Shown here piece after piece: positions 1 to 12,495 of a stretch of 64,000 bases of DNA. The DNA is taken from assembly GCA_015501585.1 (NCBI GenBank), contig JADNRY010000022.1, positions 372,001 to 436,000 on the forward strand, read 5' to 3'. A program made the translations under genes and the position numbers. Under the pieces are notes generated by a model, which did not search any database, was not told the origin of the DNA, and was given only the letters and a program-made list of their open reading frames with translations. The stretch is from Rhodocollybia butyracea. Taxonomy: Eukaryota; Basidiomycota; Agaricomycetes; Agaricales; Omphalotaceae. The first letter of the stretch is position 1; every line of letters begins with the position of its first letter.

Positions 1-1179
1 AGGCGCCTAGTTGAAGTTTTTGTACTTTCCGGCGCTAACTTCAACTCGATCACCATAACTACCACTGTCCACTTTCGTTCCATTTGACATGGACCCGGGC
101 CTCTTCGTGAAGTAAGTTTATTTTGATTTTATCCTCCTAGACCGCCGTCTAATCTCTTGTGCAGCACAATGACAACTGTACCGTCCCACTAATCCTCGTT
201 GTCCGGCCGTCTACCAGAGCAGGAGATATGATACAAAGTCAGCATGAACTCAGGTTAGTCTTTGTCTTTTTCAGTCATTTTTAACCTTTCTACCTCTGCG
301 CTCAATCCTGGGTGTGAGGTTTTTTTGAATTTTTTATGTTGTTTTTTTGCTACATTTTTTTGTTCAGCTGGCCGTTTTCTGACCTTGTTCTGGACAGCAC
401 AGCCGTATGGAACAAGAGACAAACATCTATCACAGAGGAAAACTCATGCGGCGCACCCTCTCTAACCTCCCACCTTCATCGCCCTCTCCAGCGCCTCCGC
501 CCTTGCCCTTACCGATACCTTCCCCGCCTCAATCCAAAAATCCAACACCGCATTCACGCTCTTAACGCCACATATAAAACGACATGCACTCGCTGCCCAA
601 GTCACACGTTGCATCAGCGGGATAGAGATCTGTGGTAAGCCAGAGAAGATGAATATGCATAATCGATCCGCCGAGGTGCCTAGGGAGGCGTAGAGGACGC
701 TGGCAAGGAGCAACAGCTCCGGTTATTTCGGGGGTAGGCGCTGACTTACGAGAAACGGTTACGGGTCTGGTTTTCCGCTTCATCGGCACCCTCTGTGCAC
801 TCGCTACACACGCCGTCGGCAGACGGAACAAGGTCGAGCATTGGAGGTATGTTTGTTGAACTTTCACGCTTGGTCATAACTGATACTCAGTTGTGATAAT
901 AGGATCGCTGGCAACTCGCCGTCCAGGATACCGCACTCTCCTTCCGAAGAATCTCGCTGCTGCACTACCGAAGACTAACTTCGCGATGCACGTCCCTCAT
1001 CATTGCTCATTCCAGTACCTCCACAATTTTGTCCATCCTTCAAATCTCGAACCATTGGAATACGCACGCACGCACAAAATTCTTTGTTCTTTCCATTCGT
1101 CGCCAGGCCGTCGACCACATCAGCGCGTTCGTTTGAGCTTCTCCCTTCTACTCTCTATCGTATCACAGTCTTCCGTCTC
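1..1179. other. Left flank of the transposase, no confident gene
   Basis: No gene is supported here. On the minus strand about 462-713 there is an 83-codon open stretch, with a GTAAGT-like donor just upstream near 745. It could be the tail of an unrelated gene or the end of a transposon, but I recognise no domain. The plus-strand frame of the downstream transposase is already open from 1003, so further N-terminal transposase sequence is possible. I could not match terminal inverted repeats between this side and the 4.7-5.9 kb side. Confidence 0.3.
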
Positions 1180-4100
1180 ATGTCCTGGTGGTATAGTGGC
1201 AACCAGGCAAAGTCAATTGCTGATCTTGATGATCTTGTACACAACGTTATCAATCCTCCGGAGTTCAGAAAGGAACATCTGGACAGGTTTAGCACTAACA
1301 GCGTTCTCAAAGATATGGATGAATTCGAGCCAGATGACTCTCCATTTCCTGCAAAGGATGGGTGGATCGAGACATCTATCAGAATTCCAGTCCCCTGCAC
1401 TGGCGTCAAGCAAAAGGAGGAAGACGCTCCAATGTTCGAACTCAAGGGCATCTATTATCGAAAACCATTAGAGATCCTGAAGTCAACATTTCAATCCCCT
1501 GAAACCAGCAAAACATACCACTACACTCCGTTTGAGCTACACCAGCAGCACCAACCCGCCACTCCTCAGGATCCAAATCCTCCTTCAACACGTCTTCATT
1601 CTGAGCTGTACAATTCGGAAGCTTGGCTTGATGAACATAATCGAGTTGGCAGAGAGCAATGGGAACAGCGCTCTGATGACAACACGCCTAATGCATTGGC
1701 GGGTATGATGGTCTGGTCAGATGCTACAAAAGTTGGGACTTGGGGAGATGAATCAATGTGGCCCATATATCTCTATTTCGGAAACCAGTCGAAATATGAA
1801 CGATCTAAGCCAACCGCCTTTGCTTCTCATCACTTGGCCTATATTCCTAAGGTATTGTTCTCTCTGTTTCATGTTCATTAATATTTTAAGATTTCTCTTA
1901 ACTTAGCTTCCGGATAACTTCAACGACTTTTACGAAGATCATTATGGCCAGGCACCAACCGCCGCAGTTCTAACTCATGTTCGTCGAGAAATTCTCCAAG
2001 GTGTTTGGGATGTCATCTTGGATGAAGATTTCATGGACGCCTATGAAAACGGTGTGGTTCTCAAGTGTGGTGATGGTATTCTCCGACGAATTTTCCCTCG
2101 TCTTTTCACGTATTCAGCAGACTATCCCGAAAAGTGAGTAATCAGTTCTACATAGACTCTATGTCCCAAGTACTCATTGTTTTCAGAGTAGCTTTGGCCT
2201 GTATCAAATGTCTGGGTGACTATCCATGCATTCACTGCTTGACAAAAAAGGATTGGATTCACCAACTTGGAACAAGGAGGGATGCTAGTCGACGAGAAAC
2301 CAAAGCTCGGGAGGACACTCCACAGCGTCAACGCACCATTCATTCTGTTCGGCGGTGGATCTTTGATGCTGGATATAGTGTTGCTAGCAAAGCTATTGAT
2401 GCTTTCCTTCATGCAGCATCGTGGACTGCGATTCGTGTGAGTTCTGGTCAATATTTCTTTATTTAATATTGAATTATCTTTAGAATACCTTTTCAGACCG
2501 TTTCTTCAAATTTGGTTTCAACTTCTATGATATCCTTGTTCCAGACTGTCTGCATGAAATCGATCTTGGTGTCTGGAAGGGTGTACTCATTCAGCTGATA
2601 CGGATATTGACTACTATTGGCAGTGATTTGGTCCAGGAAATGAATCGACGGTAAGTAAATATCCATTTAACTTTCACAGCTTTCTTAAACATGTCCTAGA
2701 TTTCGAAACATTCCAACTTTTGGCCGAGACACAATACGTAAAATCTGCAAGGATGTATCTCTGATGAAAAACCTAGCGGCTAGAGATTATGAGGACTTTC
2801 TTCAGGTGCGTCTCAGCTTTTAGCTAATTATTCATTCTGCTAACTGCTGAACAGGTTTCTTTACCAGTCTTTGAGGGTCTTTTCCCTACCGAGCATGACA
2901 GTGAAATCCAGGACCTTCTTTTTGATCTTAACGCCTTTTCAGCATTTGCAAAACTCCGTCTCCACTCGGATATCTCTATCAACATGCTCAACAATCATAT
3001 TGTTGAATTGGGAAAGTCTGCACGAACATTCAAAGACCAAGTTTGTGAGGAATACGAGACGCAGGAATTACCCAAGGAAACCAATGCTCGCCAGCGCCGG
3101 AAAACCAAAAACATGAATAATTCAAATTCCAGAAAACGCAAAGGTGGTGAAGATGAACCACGAATCAAAACATTCAATATGAACACTTACAAATGGCATG
3201 CACTTGGACACTATCCTCGCTTCATCCGACTTTTTGGGACAACAGACAACTATTCTACCATGATTGTAAGTTTATGTTCCAAATTCTCCACATTTTCCCT
3301 GACTACAATCCAATAGGGTGAACTCGAGCATCGTCGACTCAAACGCTTTTACAGTCGGACTAACAAGACGTTTCGTTACACCCGTCAGGTTACCAACCAT
3401 GAACGGCGTATTCGGCTTATCCATGCCATCAAAGCTCAGGGCAAAGCTGAAGCTGAAGCAGTTGCAGCTAAGGCCACAGCTGCGAGTAGCTCATCCTCAT
3501 CATCCACTCCAGCCACCACCTCCTCTGATGAAGACCCTCGTGTTGCGTTTGAATATTCTGACCCGATTTTGCCAACTGAACCCTCCCAACACTATCAAAT
3601 CTCCAGCGACACCTCCAATTATGTTAATATACATAATTTCATGAACAAAAATCTTGGCGATCCAGCAGTAAAGGTGTGTAATATTCCAAAGTTTGAGCTT
3701 GTGTTTGCTTTTTATTGATAGATCTTTCAAGTCATTTTTGAAGAGGCTTAAAAACCACCTCTATGCCCGTCTTGCTAATATTGACGAGTTGGATGTCACC
3801 AGTGCACAACGACATGATATTGATATTCAGTTAGGCCGTCTCTACAAACACAAGATTATCCGGGTCAACTACACCTCGTATGACCTACGCCGTTGCCAAG
3901 ACTCTATTAATCCTCGCACTCATCCTGATATCATGGTCCTATCTTCTGATCTTGACAATGATCATCCATACTGGTATGCCAGAGTTGTTGGTATCTACCA
4001 TGTCCGAGTCTCGTATAAAAACGGACCCATTCAACAGATGGACTTTCTCTGGGTTCGTTGGTTCAGTCTTGATGATGCATTTGAGTCTGGGTGGAAGGTG

Positions 4101-4710
4101 AAGCGTTTGCCCCGAATTGGGTTTATCGATGGTAGTGAAGAGTGTGCGTTTGGCTTTCTGGACCCATCATATGTGGTGCGGGCAGTTCATCTCATCCCTG
4201 CTTTTCATCTTGGTCGAACAACAGAAATTATGGGCCCGTCGATCTCACGTCTACCATCAGAGAATGATGAAGATTACTGGAGATACTATGTTGGTTTGTT
4301 CGTAATATTTTATTTCTTATGTTAACACTTTACTAACTGGGATTTCTAGCTTTTCAGATCGTGATATGGTTGTTCGTTTCTGTCCTGGTCTTATTCTTGG
4401 TGCTCACCGTCCCGAAATCCCTTCTGATCTGGACATTCAGGCACTACAGGAGGACGGTGATCTCAGTGATGATAATTCTGACATTGAATTAGTGGACGTT
4501 TCGGAGCCAGTACTCTGTTCTGACAGTGACCCAGAGATAGAGGAGGAGAATCAAGAGGATGAGCTGATGGACTACGGGTATGGTGAACTCTCAGACTGGG
4601 AAGATGAAAATGAGCCAGGTGAAAATGGTAACCTAGGGCCTGAAGATGGTGAGGAGCCTATTAACAACGACATGGATATTTTTCGTCAGGAAGGTTATGG
4701 AGTTTTATAG
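1180..4710 (+). CDS. Plavaka-type DNA transposase, apparently intact
   Basis: Likely transposase of the Plavaka superfamily, a CACTA-related group of DNA transposons abundant in Agaricomycetes. I see nine exons: 1180-1851, 1907-2133, 2187-2436, 2484-2650, 2700-2805, 2855-3265, 3317-3673, 3732-4293, 4358-4710. They sum to 3,105 nt (1,034 residues) with no internal stop. Family-typical stretches in order: an N-terminal WWYSG...LDDLVH block, YHYTPFELH, the MVWSDAT...WPIYLYFGNQSKY core block, PDCLHEIDLGVWK, YKWHALGHYPRFIRLFGTTD, GELEHRRLKRFY, and near the end RWFSLDD and YYVDRDM. The C-terminus is acidic (about residues 930-1010). I chose the ATG at 1180 because family similarity begins there. 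The zinc finger often found upstream in this family was not seen, so the N-terminus may be short or partly missing. Known of the family: cut-and-paste DNA transposition. Inferred here: potential activity, because the frame is open throughout. Confidence 0.85.
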
Positions 4711-5869
4711 TATTCAAAAATTCTACATGTATCTTCAACTTGTACATTCCTGTAATTGACCAGGCCTGATGTCTGTGTCTGTATTTAATAATTCAGAATG
4801 GCTGAGCATATACATTACTGTACTTGAAGATTCAAAATGTCTGAGCATGTAATGCTCTGCAAAGACAGCCCAGGCTGTTAATTTTACACATTATGTAGCC
4901 CATGTACAGCTACTCCAGTAGGTGCACATTTTACAGACTGACAGTACATCTACAGAATACTCATACTGTTCAAGCCTTTACATGTTCAAACATGATGTTT
5001 AAATTTATCAGTATGTAGTGTCCTGTAACAGGCCCTAACATTCTGGGTCACTATGGTACATGCACTGACATCCTGGCATCACCTGTAAAGGCGCTACAGG
5101 ACTTTTGGGTTTTGCTGATGAACGCGTGACTGGGGAGATGTTTTTCAAAGATGTATGCGGGAGGAATGAATGGATGAATTTAAGTAAATCCTACCTTCTG
5201 GCAGGTTCGGCAGTCAACTAGCCCGATTGTCGACAATTGTTCTTCGGCAGTCTCTGGCCCGAAGTACATAACCACATAACCTTGTACGTGTTCGAATCTT
5301 CCACCCTATCTCATGATAAGTAGGTGCAAAACAGTCGTATTGTATCCTGATTGTACGCCCGAAGTCATCGAATCTTAGTTTTGACTTCGCCAATGTAAAA
5401 AAAAACCGTTCTTAGGTTTCTTTCCAGGGGAATCAGGGGGTATCATTCAATTTCACTCACTCACTTGAGTTCCGTTTTCCACATCTGCCATGCTTGGCGG
5501 CCAAGAGTTGCAACTGTCCTTTTTAGGGGACGGGAGAAGCTCAGAAGCCACACGCTTAAAAGTAGACAGTGTGTTATTATCTCTCCAAACTGAGATTCAT
5601 CTAATGTCGCAGAAGTTGGGTTGATTGAGGAATGTTAGTGGGTAGGTTTGCAAGCGCTGAACCTGTGGAAAGATGGCTGTGGTCCGGATACGATTCTGAG
5701 TTCAAGTCTTTACGACGGCAAGCTCAGTTAGGATGTGAGTCAGATGGGATGCATGAGGATGCATGCCAGATGCTCTAAGATCATGATGCTTATCGGAGGA
5801 CGGATATCGAATTGATTCTAGCTCGACCACCCTGGCCCTGCGTATAGAACGTTGTCAGTTAGCTAATAG
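4711..5869. other. Intergenic, likely transposon 3' end then methyltransferase 1 upstream region
   Basis: No open frame of note. The first 400 bases are AT-rich with short TGTA/TACA-rich repeats, as expected for the non-coding 3' arm of the transposon. I could not define a terminal inverted repeat. The last few hundred bases precede the TATA box of the first methyltransferase gene. Confidence 0.4.
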
Positions 5870-5877
5870 TATAAATA
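5870..5877 (+). promoter_or_regulatory. TATA box, methyltransferase copy 1
   Basis: TATAAATA begins 36 bp before the ATG at 5906. The same octamer stands 35-39 bp before the start of all five paralogues, which supports a functional core promoter and a very short 5' leader. Confidence 0.7.
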
Positions 5878-5905
5878 TGTAGGATTTGGGACATCGTCCC
5901 ACAAA

Positions 5906-6880
5906 ATGGAAGAAAGTCCCATACGGCACTATGCTTCAGCACAATCATATCTTCTTCCTGCTGATAGTCTCGAAACAGCAAGGTATATACATGTATCTGA
6001 TAACAAGTCGGTATTAGCTAACTTCGAGTTCTACCGCCTTGTAGACTAAACCTTCAGCATTGTATCATTACCAAGGCTTTTGAAGACCGACTTGCATTAG
6101 CTCCAGTGCATCTCAAACCTAATGATCGGGTCCTTGAAAGCGGGGCAGGCACTGGTACGTTGCAGCTGGAACCTGAGAAATATGCACGGTTGACGCTTAA
6201 CCCCTCAAGGAATTTGGGCTCTTGAGTTCTCTGCTTTCGGTGCCCAAAATAATTCACTGCTTGATATTGAGTGCATCGACATATCTGACAAGCAGTTTCC
6301 CCTGAAATACCCAACCAACATCCACTTCTCAATTCAGTCAGTCACCAATCTGCCCGTGGAATGGAAAAACAGCTTCTCCTACGTTCACCAGCGCCTGCTG
6401 GTTACTGCGATGAATGATTCGCGTTGGAATCAAACGATCAACCAGCTCTTTGATGTTCTTGCTCCTGGGGGATGGGTTGAGCTAGTCGAAGTGGAAAGTG
6501 CAAACCTCGGATATGGGGTGGGGCCTTACTCAAAGCGCCTTGTGTCATTGATCACTTCACTTTACAAGGCAAAGGGCGTCATTGGGAACTTGGGGGTGTA
6601 TCTCCCGAACCTCTTGGAGAAAGTAGGATTTGTAGACATTCACTGTGAAAGCCGACGCGTTCCCATCCACCGATCCCATAACAATGATGGGCTCAATCGC
6701 AGTAAACAGTATTATGATCTGTGGATGGGAATCAAAGCGCCAGTGTTGGCTGGGGGAGGGTATGGCATTGTCGAAAATGAGACAGAGTATGATCAACTTC
6801 TTCAAGGCTGCTTGAATGAATGGGACGAGTCGAATGTGGCCACCACCACCTATTATACAATTGTAGCCAGAAAACCATGA
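5906..6880 (+). CDS. SAM-dependent methyltransferase, tandem copy 1
   Basis: Class I SAM-dependent methyltransferase of the LaeA-like/Methyltransf_23 kind common in Agaricomycetes; substrate unknown. Three exons, 5906-5982, 6045-6154 and 6210-6880, sum to 858 nt (285 residues). Residues 1-26 form the conserved leader RHYASAQSYLLP...LETAR. Exon 2 ends in the SAM-binding glycine motif VLESGAGTG. Exon 3 carries IWALEF, the post-motif acidic segment DIECIDIS, the strand-4 block LAPGGWVELVEVE, then a helical middle and YDLWMG...LAGGGYG near the end. The start is fixed by the paralogues and by the TATA box 36 bp upstream. It is first of five same-strand copies. Introns are 62 and 55 nt with GT-AG ends. 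No signal peptide is seen, so it is probably cytosolic. The family is certain at the superfamily level only. Confidence 0.88.
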
Positions 6881-8480
6881 TATCGGCTATTCCTTACTCT
6901 TGTAATCTCACGATTTCGAGCGTGCAAGTTGGTGTTTGACCGTGGGAAAAAGGACGGCTACCTTTCAGTTCCGGACCACCATCGAGCTTTCTGTGACTAT
7001 TCGGGTGCAGATGTAACCCTACCCAAGCCCCTTTGTTCAAAATTGCGGCCAAACTCAAATAACGGGTTAGAATTGAGGGGAAGCTGATACAGTGCTGATA
7101 CATACTGGCAGCGGGAACGGAGCTTCAGAATCGTTGAGTTCTCGTTTTCGGCTCTCCCCCGTTCCGATGGACACGAAACCAATTTCCGTTGCATGGTCTC
7201 AACTCGACCCTGCATCACCAGACGAAGAAACGTCTCAGGCAGCTCAAGAACCACCTAAGACGACTCGGGGAGCCGTGGCATAAACTGGCGAACAAACGAA
7301 AATACGGCGCCACTTGGAGTTGGAATAGGAATGGGTCCTTACCAATAAGCTATACATGCACTTCGAACTCCCAATATCAATGCGTTTATCCACTATGCGC
7401 AACCTTTGTACGGTCTTTCCCTCCGTATCAACAGATCGGGGATGCACGTACTAGTATGAGTTCAATAATTTCAATGATTCTCTACTATGTATGCCTCAAG
7501 TTCCTCACTTGAACAAGTAGTCAACTACCCAGACGTTCTTCAAAACGTACGTTATATCCGCCGCAATACATGGTACTTCCTGCTCCTCGTTCATCCCTCT
7601 CATTATCCGCTTATCCCCACAGCACAGCTTGAGTGTTCAAATATGAGTTCCTCTGTAGCAAAGGCACGGTGCGATGGTATGGTGGATCTTATGCTGGCTT
7701 GGCTCGACACCTAAAAAGTGGATGGAGATCAAGAGATCGCTGGTTCAACACCCGCCCGAACTATCCTCGTTCTCCTCGTTCTATTCTCGAAGTCGTTGAG
7801 TTCATGCTCTCATTTTTTTTGTTCTAGTGTCTATGTACTCCTGGGATATTTTCTTCGTCTCCTTCGCGCAAAAACTCACACTGTACCAGGTAAACAAGTT
7901 TAATACTGGTAGACTACACGACGTCAGGCAGCTCAGGTAAACCTCGTCAGCTAAATACTAGCGCTCGTTGTGCTCGCTAGCTCTGTCTCACTTTCACCGC
8001 TGGTGATGACGATCAGGAGGTCTTCGCTCTTCCAAGAATACGCAAGAATACGCTACTTTGTTTGGCCGCCTCCGGAATTTTTCGGGACTCGGCATTGAAT
8101 GGCACTCTCTCTAACCCTTCCAGATATTTTCATCCGATGGAAGCGACAGGGGATAAGGACATGGCAAGACATTGAATGTACTGTCGTGCCGTATGTCGGT
8201 CCCACTTTCGCCGAAAATATACTAACCATTTTAAGCGCTCCCGCTTTGGTCTTCTGCCGTCCTGGATCCTTTGTTACTTATCTTCGTTCAATCACAGCAC
8301 TTGTAATGCGGGAACCGAGTGGACGGGTCAAGGAACCCGGCCAAGTTGATAAGTTGTCGAAATAAAATATTGTCTATGGCCTTAAATCTGTGGAACGGCA
8401 TAATTGGAGCTAGTCGGAGACAAAACATCGGTTAGACCGTGAGTACGAATAATGAACACTCTGGGTTTGGAACTGTACAG
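6881..8480. other. Intergenic between methyltransferase copies 1 and 2
   Basis: About 1.6 kb with only short, unconserved open frames on both strands. A stretch near 7,690-7,780 resembles a tRNA T-loop but does not fold as a tRNA. No transposon ends recognised. The final 100 bases are the upstream region of copy 2. Confidence 0.4.
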
Positions 8481-8488
8481 TATAAATA
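8481..8488 (+). promoter_or_regulatory. TATA box, methyltransferase copy 2
   Basis: TATAAATA begins 37 bp before the ATG at 8518, in the same place as in the other four copies. Confidence 0.7.
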
Positions 8489-8517
8489 GCTCGAGTTTAA
8501 GTCAGCGCGCAGCCAAA

Positions 8518-9479
8518 ATGGAGCAAAGACACTATGCCTCACTACAATCCTATCTTCTTCCCGATGACGGTCTTGAAACAGCAAGGTGATGTCCGCATAT
8601 ACGTTCATTAATCGATATTGATGAACTTCCACGTCGAAGACTGAGCCTTCAGCACCGTGTCATGACGAAGGCTTTCGAAGATCGACTTGTGTTGGCTCCA
8701 GTGAGCTTCAAATCCAATGATAGAATCCTTGAGAGTGGAGCAGGAACAGGTGTGTTGCAATCCTCAAAAATAATGTTCGACGCTCAACTTTTCAAGGAAT
8801 TTGGGCTTTGGAGTTCTCTGCATACATTCTTCAACGCCACAATCTACGGCTTGATATCGAGTGCATTGACATATCCGACAAGCAATTTCCCCAGAAATAT
8901 CCCTCAAACATTCATTTCTCCATTCACTCAGTCACCAATTTGCCTAAAAAATGGCGAAACAGTTTCTCCTATATTCACCAGCGCCTTCTTATTGTCGCAA
9001 TGAATGAGTCGCTTTGGAACAAAGCTATCAATCAGCTCTTTGAGGTTCTTATTCCCGGGGGATGGATTGAGCTAGTTGAAGTCGAAGCCAAAACGCTTGA
9101 ATTTGGGGTGGGGCCTTGCTCAAAGCGCCTTGTATCGTTGATCACCTCATTCTACAAGGCGAAAGGAGTCATTGGGGACTTGGGAATGTATCTCCCTAAC
9201 CTCTTGGAAAGAGTAGGTTTTACAGACATTCATTGCGAGAGCCGACGTGTTCCTATCCGACGGTCCTGGAACAACGATGGTCTCAATCGCAGTCAACAGC
9301 GGTATGATCTGTATATGGGAATGAAAATACCAATACTGGCTGGAGGTGGATATGGCGTTATTGAAACTGGGGCGGAGTATGATCAACTTATAGAAGGCTC
9401 TTTAAATGAATGGGATAAGTCGAATGAAGCCTACAGTACCTATTATACAATTGTAGGTAGAAAACCAGCCACGAAGTAA
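8518..9479 (+). CDS. SAM-dependent methyltransferase, tandem copy 2
   Basis: Paralogue of the copy at 5.9 kb with the same gene structure: exons 8518-8585, 8640-8749 and 8797-9479, together 861 nt (286 residues). The N-terminal leader is three residues shorter than in the other copies. The glycine motif is VLESGAGTG-like (ILESGAGTG), as in copy 1; copies 3-5 have VLESAAGSG. The block LIPGGWIELVEVE and the C-terminal LAGGGYG region are kept. It ends RKPATK and stop. This is useful for judging copy 4, whose DNA would give the same ending without one extra A. No disruption seen. Substrate unknown; the tandem amplification suggests a role in secondary metabolism or a lineage-specific methylation, which is inference. 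Confidence 0.88.
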
Positions 9480-10319
9480 TACCAGTTCTGATACTCTGTG
9501 GTTTTACTAGAGTCCATTTCGGTACTTACGATTCTCTATTAGTTAGCGAACGATCGTTCGAAGCTGAGGAATAATCGGACGGTGCCGGGAAGGGAGTATT
9601 TAACGAACGACTTTGCTTCGCTAGCTGGGACGACCACATGACTACCACGTTACCTACTTACTACGGGCGTTACTGAGTCTTGAGACTCTGCTCGGCAGGA
9701 TATCCACACCGCACTGCACAAATTTACTACGCCGTCAATGTAATAATAAGTACTCCCCTTCAGTGGTTTGATCGTGAAGAATGCCGTCCATCCCACTGTC
9801 GGAACTTGGTTCTAATTCTACCAAATTCAGTCTACCTTTAAGCTCTCCCTTCCTTGGGCTTCCCGTCTTGGTCCCTCGTTATTCAGCAGTATTGCTAGAA
9901 GCTTTTTTTACAATCGGGAAAGGTAATCGCACAGTGAGACTCGTAAAACAACCCTCGAAACATAATACATGTGGTTCTCATGTTCCTAGAGGCTGGCAAG
10001 GATCAAGTTCCCAAGTCCTCTTCGGTATAAATGTCACAAGTTAGCGATCGAAGTGGTTGATACGGGAGACTCAGCGTGCGGCACTGGTTGTGATTCGCTA
10101 GCGCAGCCGGTAGGTGAATAATCATTGGAGTAATGAGAAGCTCAATGCTAATGCCGGGCTCGAATAGTATCAGGAGGAGGGTATAAGATGATTCAAAACC
10201 GTGGGTGCGGATGTGATTAAAAAAATGAACAGCTGACTCCCTGGACTGATTCAATTCATGAGGATTATTAGTAGTTGATGGGAGTTGAGATATTGCTACT
10301 GGTAGAACTTCTGCTAGAG
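9480..10319. other. Intergenic between methyltransferase copies 2 and 3
   Basis: No gene seen. About 9,920-10,020 is similar to about 12,020-12,120 upstream of copy 4: both have a CGCACAGTGAGA start and a later ATGTGGTTCT. This shows that copies 3 and 4 were duplicated together with upstream DNA. A 14-bp perfect palindrome, CGAACGATCGTTCG, lies at about 9,545-9,558. Confidence 0.45.
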
Positions 10320-10327
10320 TATAAATA
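10320..10327 (+). promoter_or_regulatory. TATA box, methyltransferase copy 3
   Basis: TATAAATA begins 38 bp before the ATG at 10358, matching its paralogues. Confidence 0.7.
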
Positions 10328-10357
10328 TCGCCGATTTGAGTCAGTGACTACCTAAAG

Positions 10358-11331
10358 ATGGAGGATATTTCCCCTCGACACTATACCTCAATAGAAACAT
10401 ATCTTCTTCCTGACGACAATCTTGAAACAGAAAGGTAATGTCACGATATCTAATTAGCCAACTTTGTTTAACTGGTATCACATTGAAGGCTGAGCGTTCA
10501 TCATCGTATTATTACAAAAGCTTGTGAAGACCGCCTTATCTTGGCTCCGGTAAGCCTTAGATCCAATGATCGGGTACTTGAGAGTGCAGCAGGCTCAGGT
10601 GTGTTGTTAATGGCAAAAAGAAAGTAGCTCCTCCGAGATGACACTCAAACTTTCAAGGAATTTGGGCTCTGGAGTTCTCTGCATCCAATACTCAAAACAA
10701 TCTACCACTTGATATCGAGTGCATTGACATATCCGACAAGCAATTCCCTCAGAAATATCCATCAAACATCCATTTCTCTGTTCAATCAGTCACCGACTTG
10801 CCCAAGGAATGGCAGAATAGTTTTTCCTTTGTTCACCAACGCTTTCTGATCGTTGGGATGAACGCCTCGTTTTCAAAGATAGCCATCAATCAGCTCTTTG
10901 ATGTGCTTATTCCTGGAGGTTGGATTGAGCTAGTTGAGATTGAAGTCAAATTACTTTCATTGGGGTCGGGGCATTGCTCGAAACGTCTTATGTCATTGCT
11001 CAACTCGCTTTTCGAGGAAAGAGGAATCGCTGGCAACTTGGGGGTGTATCTCCCTAACCTCTTGGAAAAAGTAGGATTTATAGACATCCACTGCGAAACC
11101 CGACATGTTCCCATCCGCAGATCCTTGAACAACGACGGACTCAATCGTAGTAAACACTGGTATGATGTGTGGATGGGAATGAAAACACCAATACTGGCCG
11201 GGGGAGGTTATGGCATTGTTAAAACGGAGGCGGAGTTTGATCAGCTCCTTCAAGGTTGCTTGAATGAATGGGATGAGTCGAATGAAGCCAGCAGCACCTA
11301 TTATATCATTGTAGCCAGAAAACCAGCGTAG
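10358..11331 (+). CDS. SAM-dependent methyltransferase, tandem copy 3
   Basis: Exons 10358-10434, 10489-10598 and 10658-11331 sum to 861 nt (286 residues). The SAM-binding loop reads VLESAAGSG, followed across the second intron by IWALEF. The acidic segment DIECIDIS and the block LIPGGWIELVEIE are intact. Two local differences from the other copies: a Cys replaces Phe in the exon-2 helix (KACEDRL), and MNASFSKIAINQL replaces the usual MNDSLW segment, losing a Trp. It ends ARKPA and stop. It is closest to copy 4, with which it shares both protein changes (YGIVKTE) and upstream DNA. Class I SAM methyltransferase; substrate not deducible. Confidence 0.87.
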
Positions 11332-12460
11332 TAGAAAATTCTGGATTTGGAGTCCAATTTGATTTCAATTTGACTTTGGATGAACACTCCCTGATCTTCC
11401 TATGCTCAATCGAAAGCACCACGCATATCTCACCTAAGCTATCTGCAGGGGTCTGTCCGACTCATATCCACCCAAGTTACTTAGTATGTATTCCGGGGGC
11501 CGGTGGTGTAACGAAGCACCACCGTCTTTAATATATTTTTTTTCATTCAGGGATGGTAGAGGACAAATATGCGGCCTTCGCTGCCTATTATCAGTGCTCC
11601 TCTCTTAGGCCATGCCCATGTCTCCAGCTCTTTTTCACTCAAAACACGAGCAAAAATAGATCACTGGACCGCCACAGTTTCTTGCTTGAATCGGCAAGGC
11701 AGATAAGGACTCCTCGCTGTCTGGTTCTTCTCGGGATAGGTATGAAAGGGGCAAAAGTTGTAAGGTGAGCCAAATATTATTCAAGAAATGTAAAAAGCAA
11801 GTCGACCATGACTAGGATGCCCGCAGCACGCCCGGAGAGAATTTATTTTGCGTGTTGGAATAATCGCTCTTCTATGCCACTGCAAATCTTTAACTCAAGC
11901 TGCTCCCCGGTCGGAGTCTACTAGCCTTTGAGCTTGCCCGTTTTGGCTCTCCTGTGTGAGTACGGTACGCAAAAGTAGACAGTCATAATCAGTAATGATT
12001 ATTCTCGCAGCCTTATACTATAATAAGAAACAGTCGCACAGTGAGAAGTTCATGAAACAACCTGCGAAATATAGTGCATGTGGTTCTAGTAGCTTGGAGA
12101 CTGGCGAGAAACACGATTAGGCCGGAATCTCGACTTGTCCCTTACCAGCGCGCAATGCAGTTAGTATCAGTGCCCAGAATACACAGGACAGTTATGTCCA
12201 AGAATGGGAATGAGCGGAACATCGATGTCGCATCGGTACCATCTATGGCCGCTGACCTAGTGGTACTTACAGTCATCACCACTACTTCACCAGACATAAT
12301 TGTGCCGCGATACGCGGATTTTGTGGTGCACTCAGTAGGCTCGATATGGGGAGGTGGGAGCGTATGAATAAACCGTGGGTGTGGCGGGATTAAACCGCGA
12401 ACAGATGGCCGAGAGAACTGTTGGACTTAAGATAGTATTAGCCAGATACTACTATCAGAG
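11332..12460. other. Intergenic between methyltransferase copies 3 and 4
   Basis: No gene supported. It contains the upstream block shared with copy 3 (about 12,020-12,120). Short open frames at 11,553-11,768 and 12,074-12,367 have no recognisable content. Confidence 0.4.
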
Positions 12461-12468
12461 TATAAATA
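12461..12468 (+). promoter_or_regulatory. TATA box, methyltransferase copy 4
   Basis: TATAAATA begins 35 bp before the ATG at 12496, matching its paralogues. Confidence 0.7.
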
Positions 12469-12495
12469 CATAGAGTTTGAGGCGGTACAGCCAAA

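Noticed and set aside
462..867. Two-exon minus-strand gene at the left edge
   Set aside because: The candidate splice would leave an intron of about 33 nt and the predicted peptide has no recognisable content.
1180..1202. Sequence resembling the start of a glycine tRNA (TGGTGGTATAGTGGC)
   Set aside because: It lies in frame inside the transposase N-terminus (MSWWYSGN) and no T-arm or acceptor stem follows.
7670..7780. Possible tRNA (GGTTCAACACC resembles a T-loop)
   Set aside because: The five-base T-stem does not pair and no cloverleaf could be formed.
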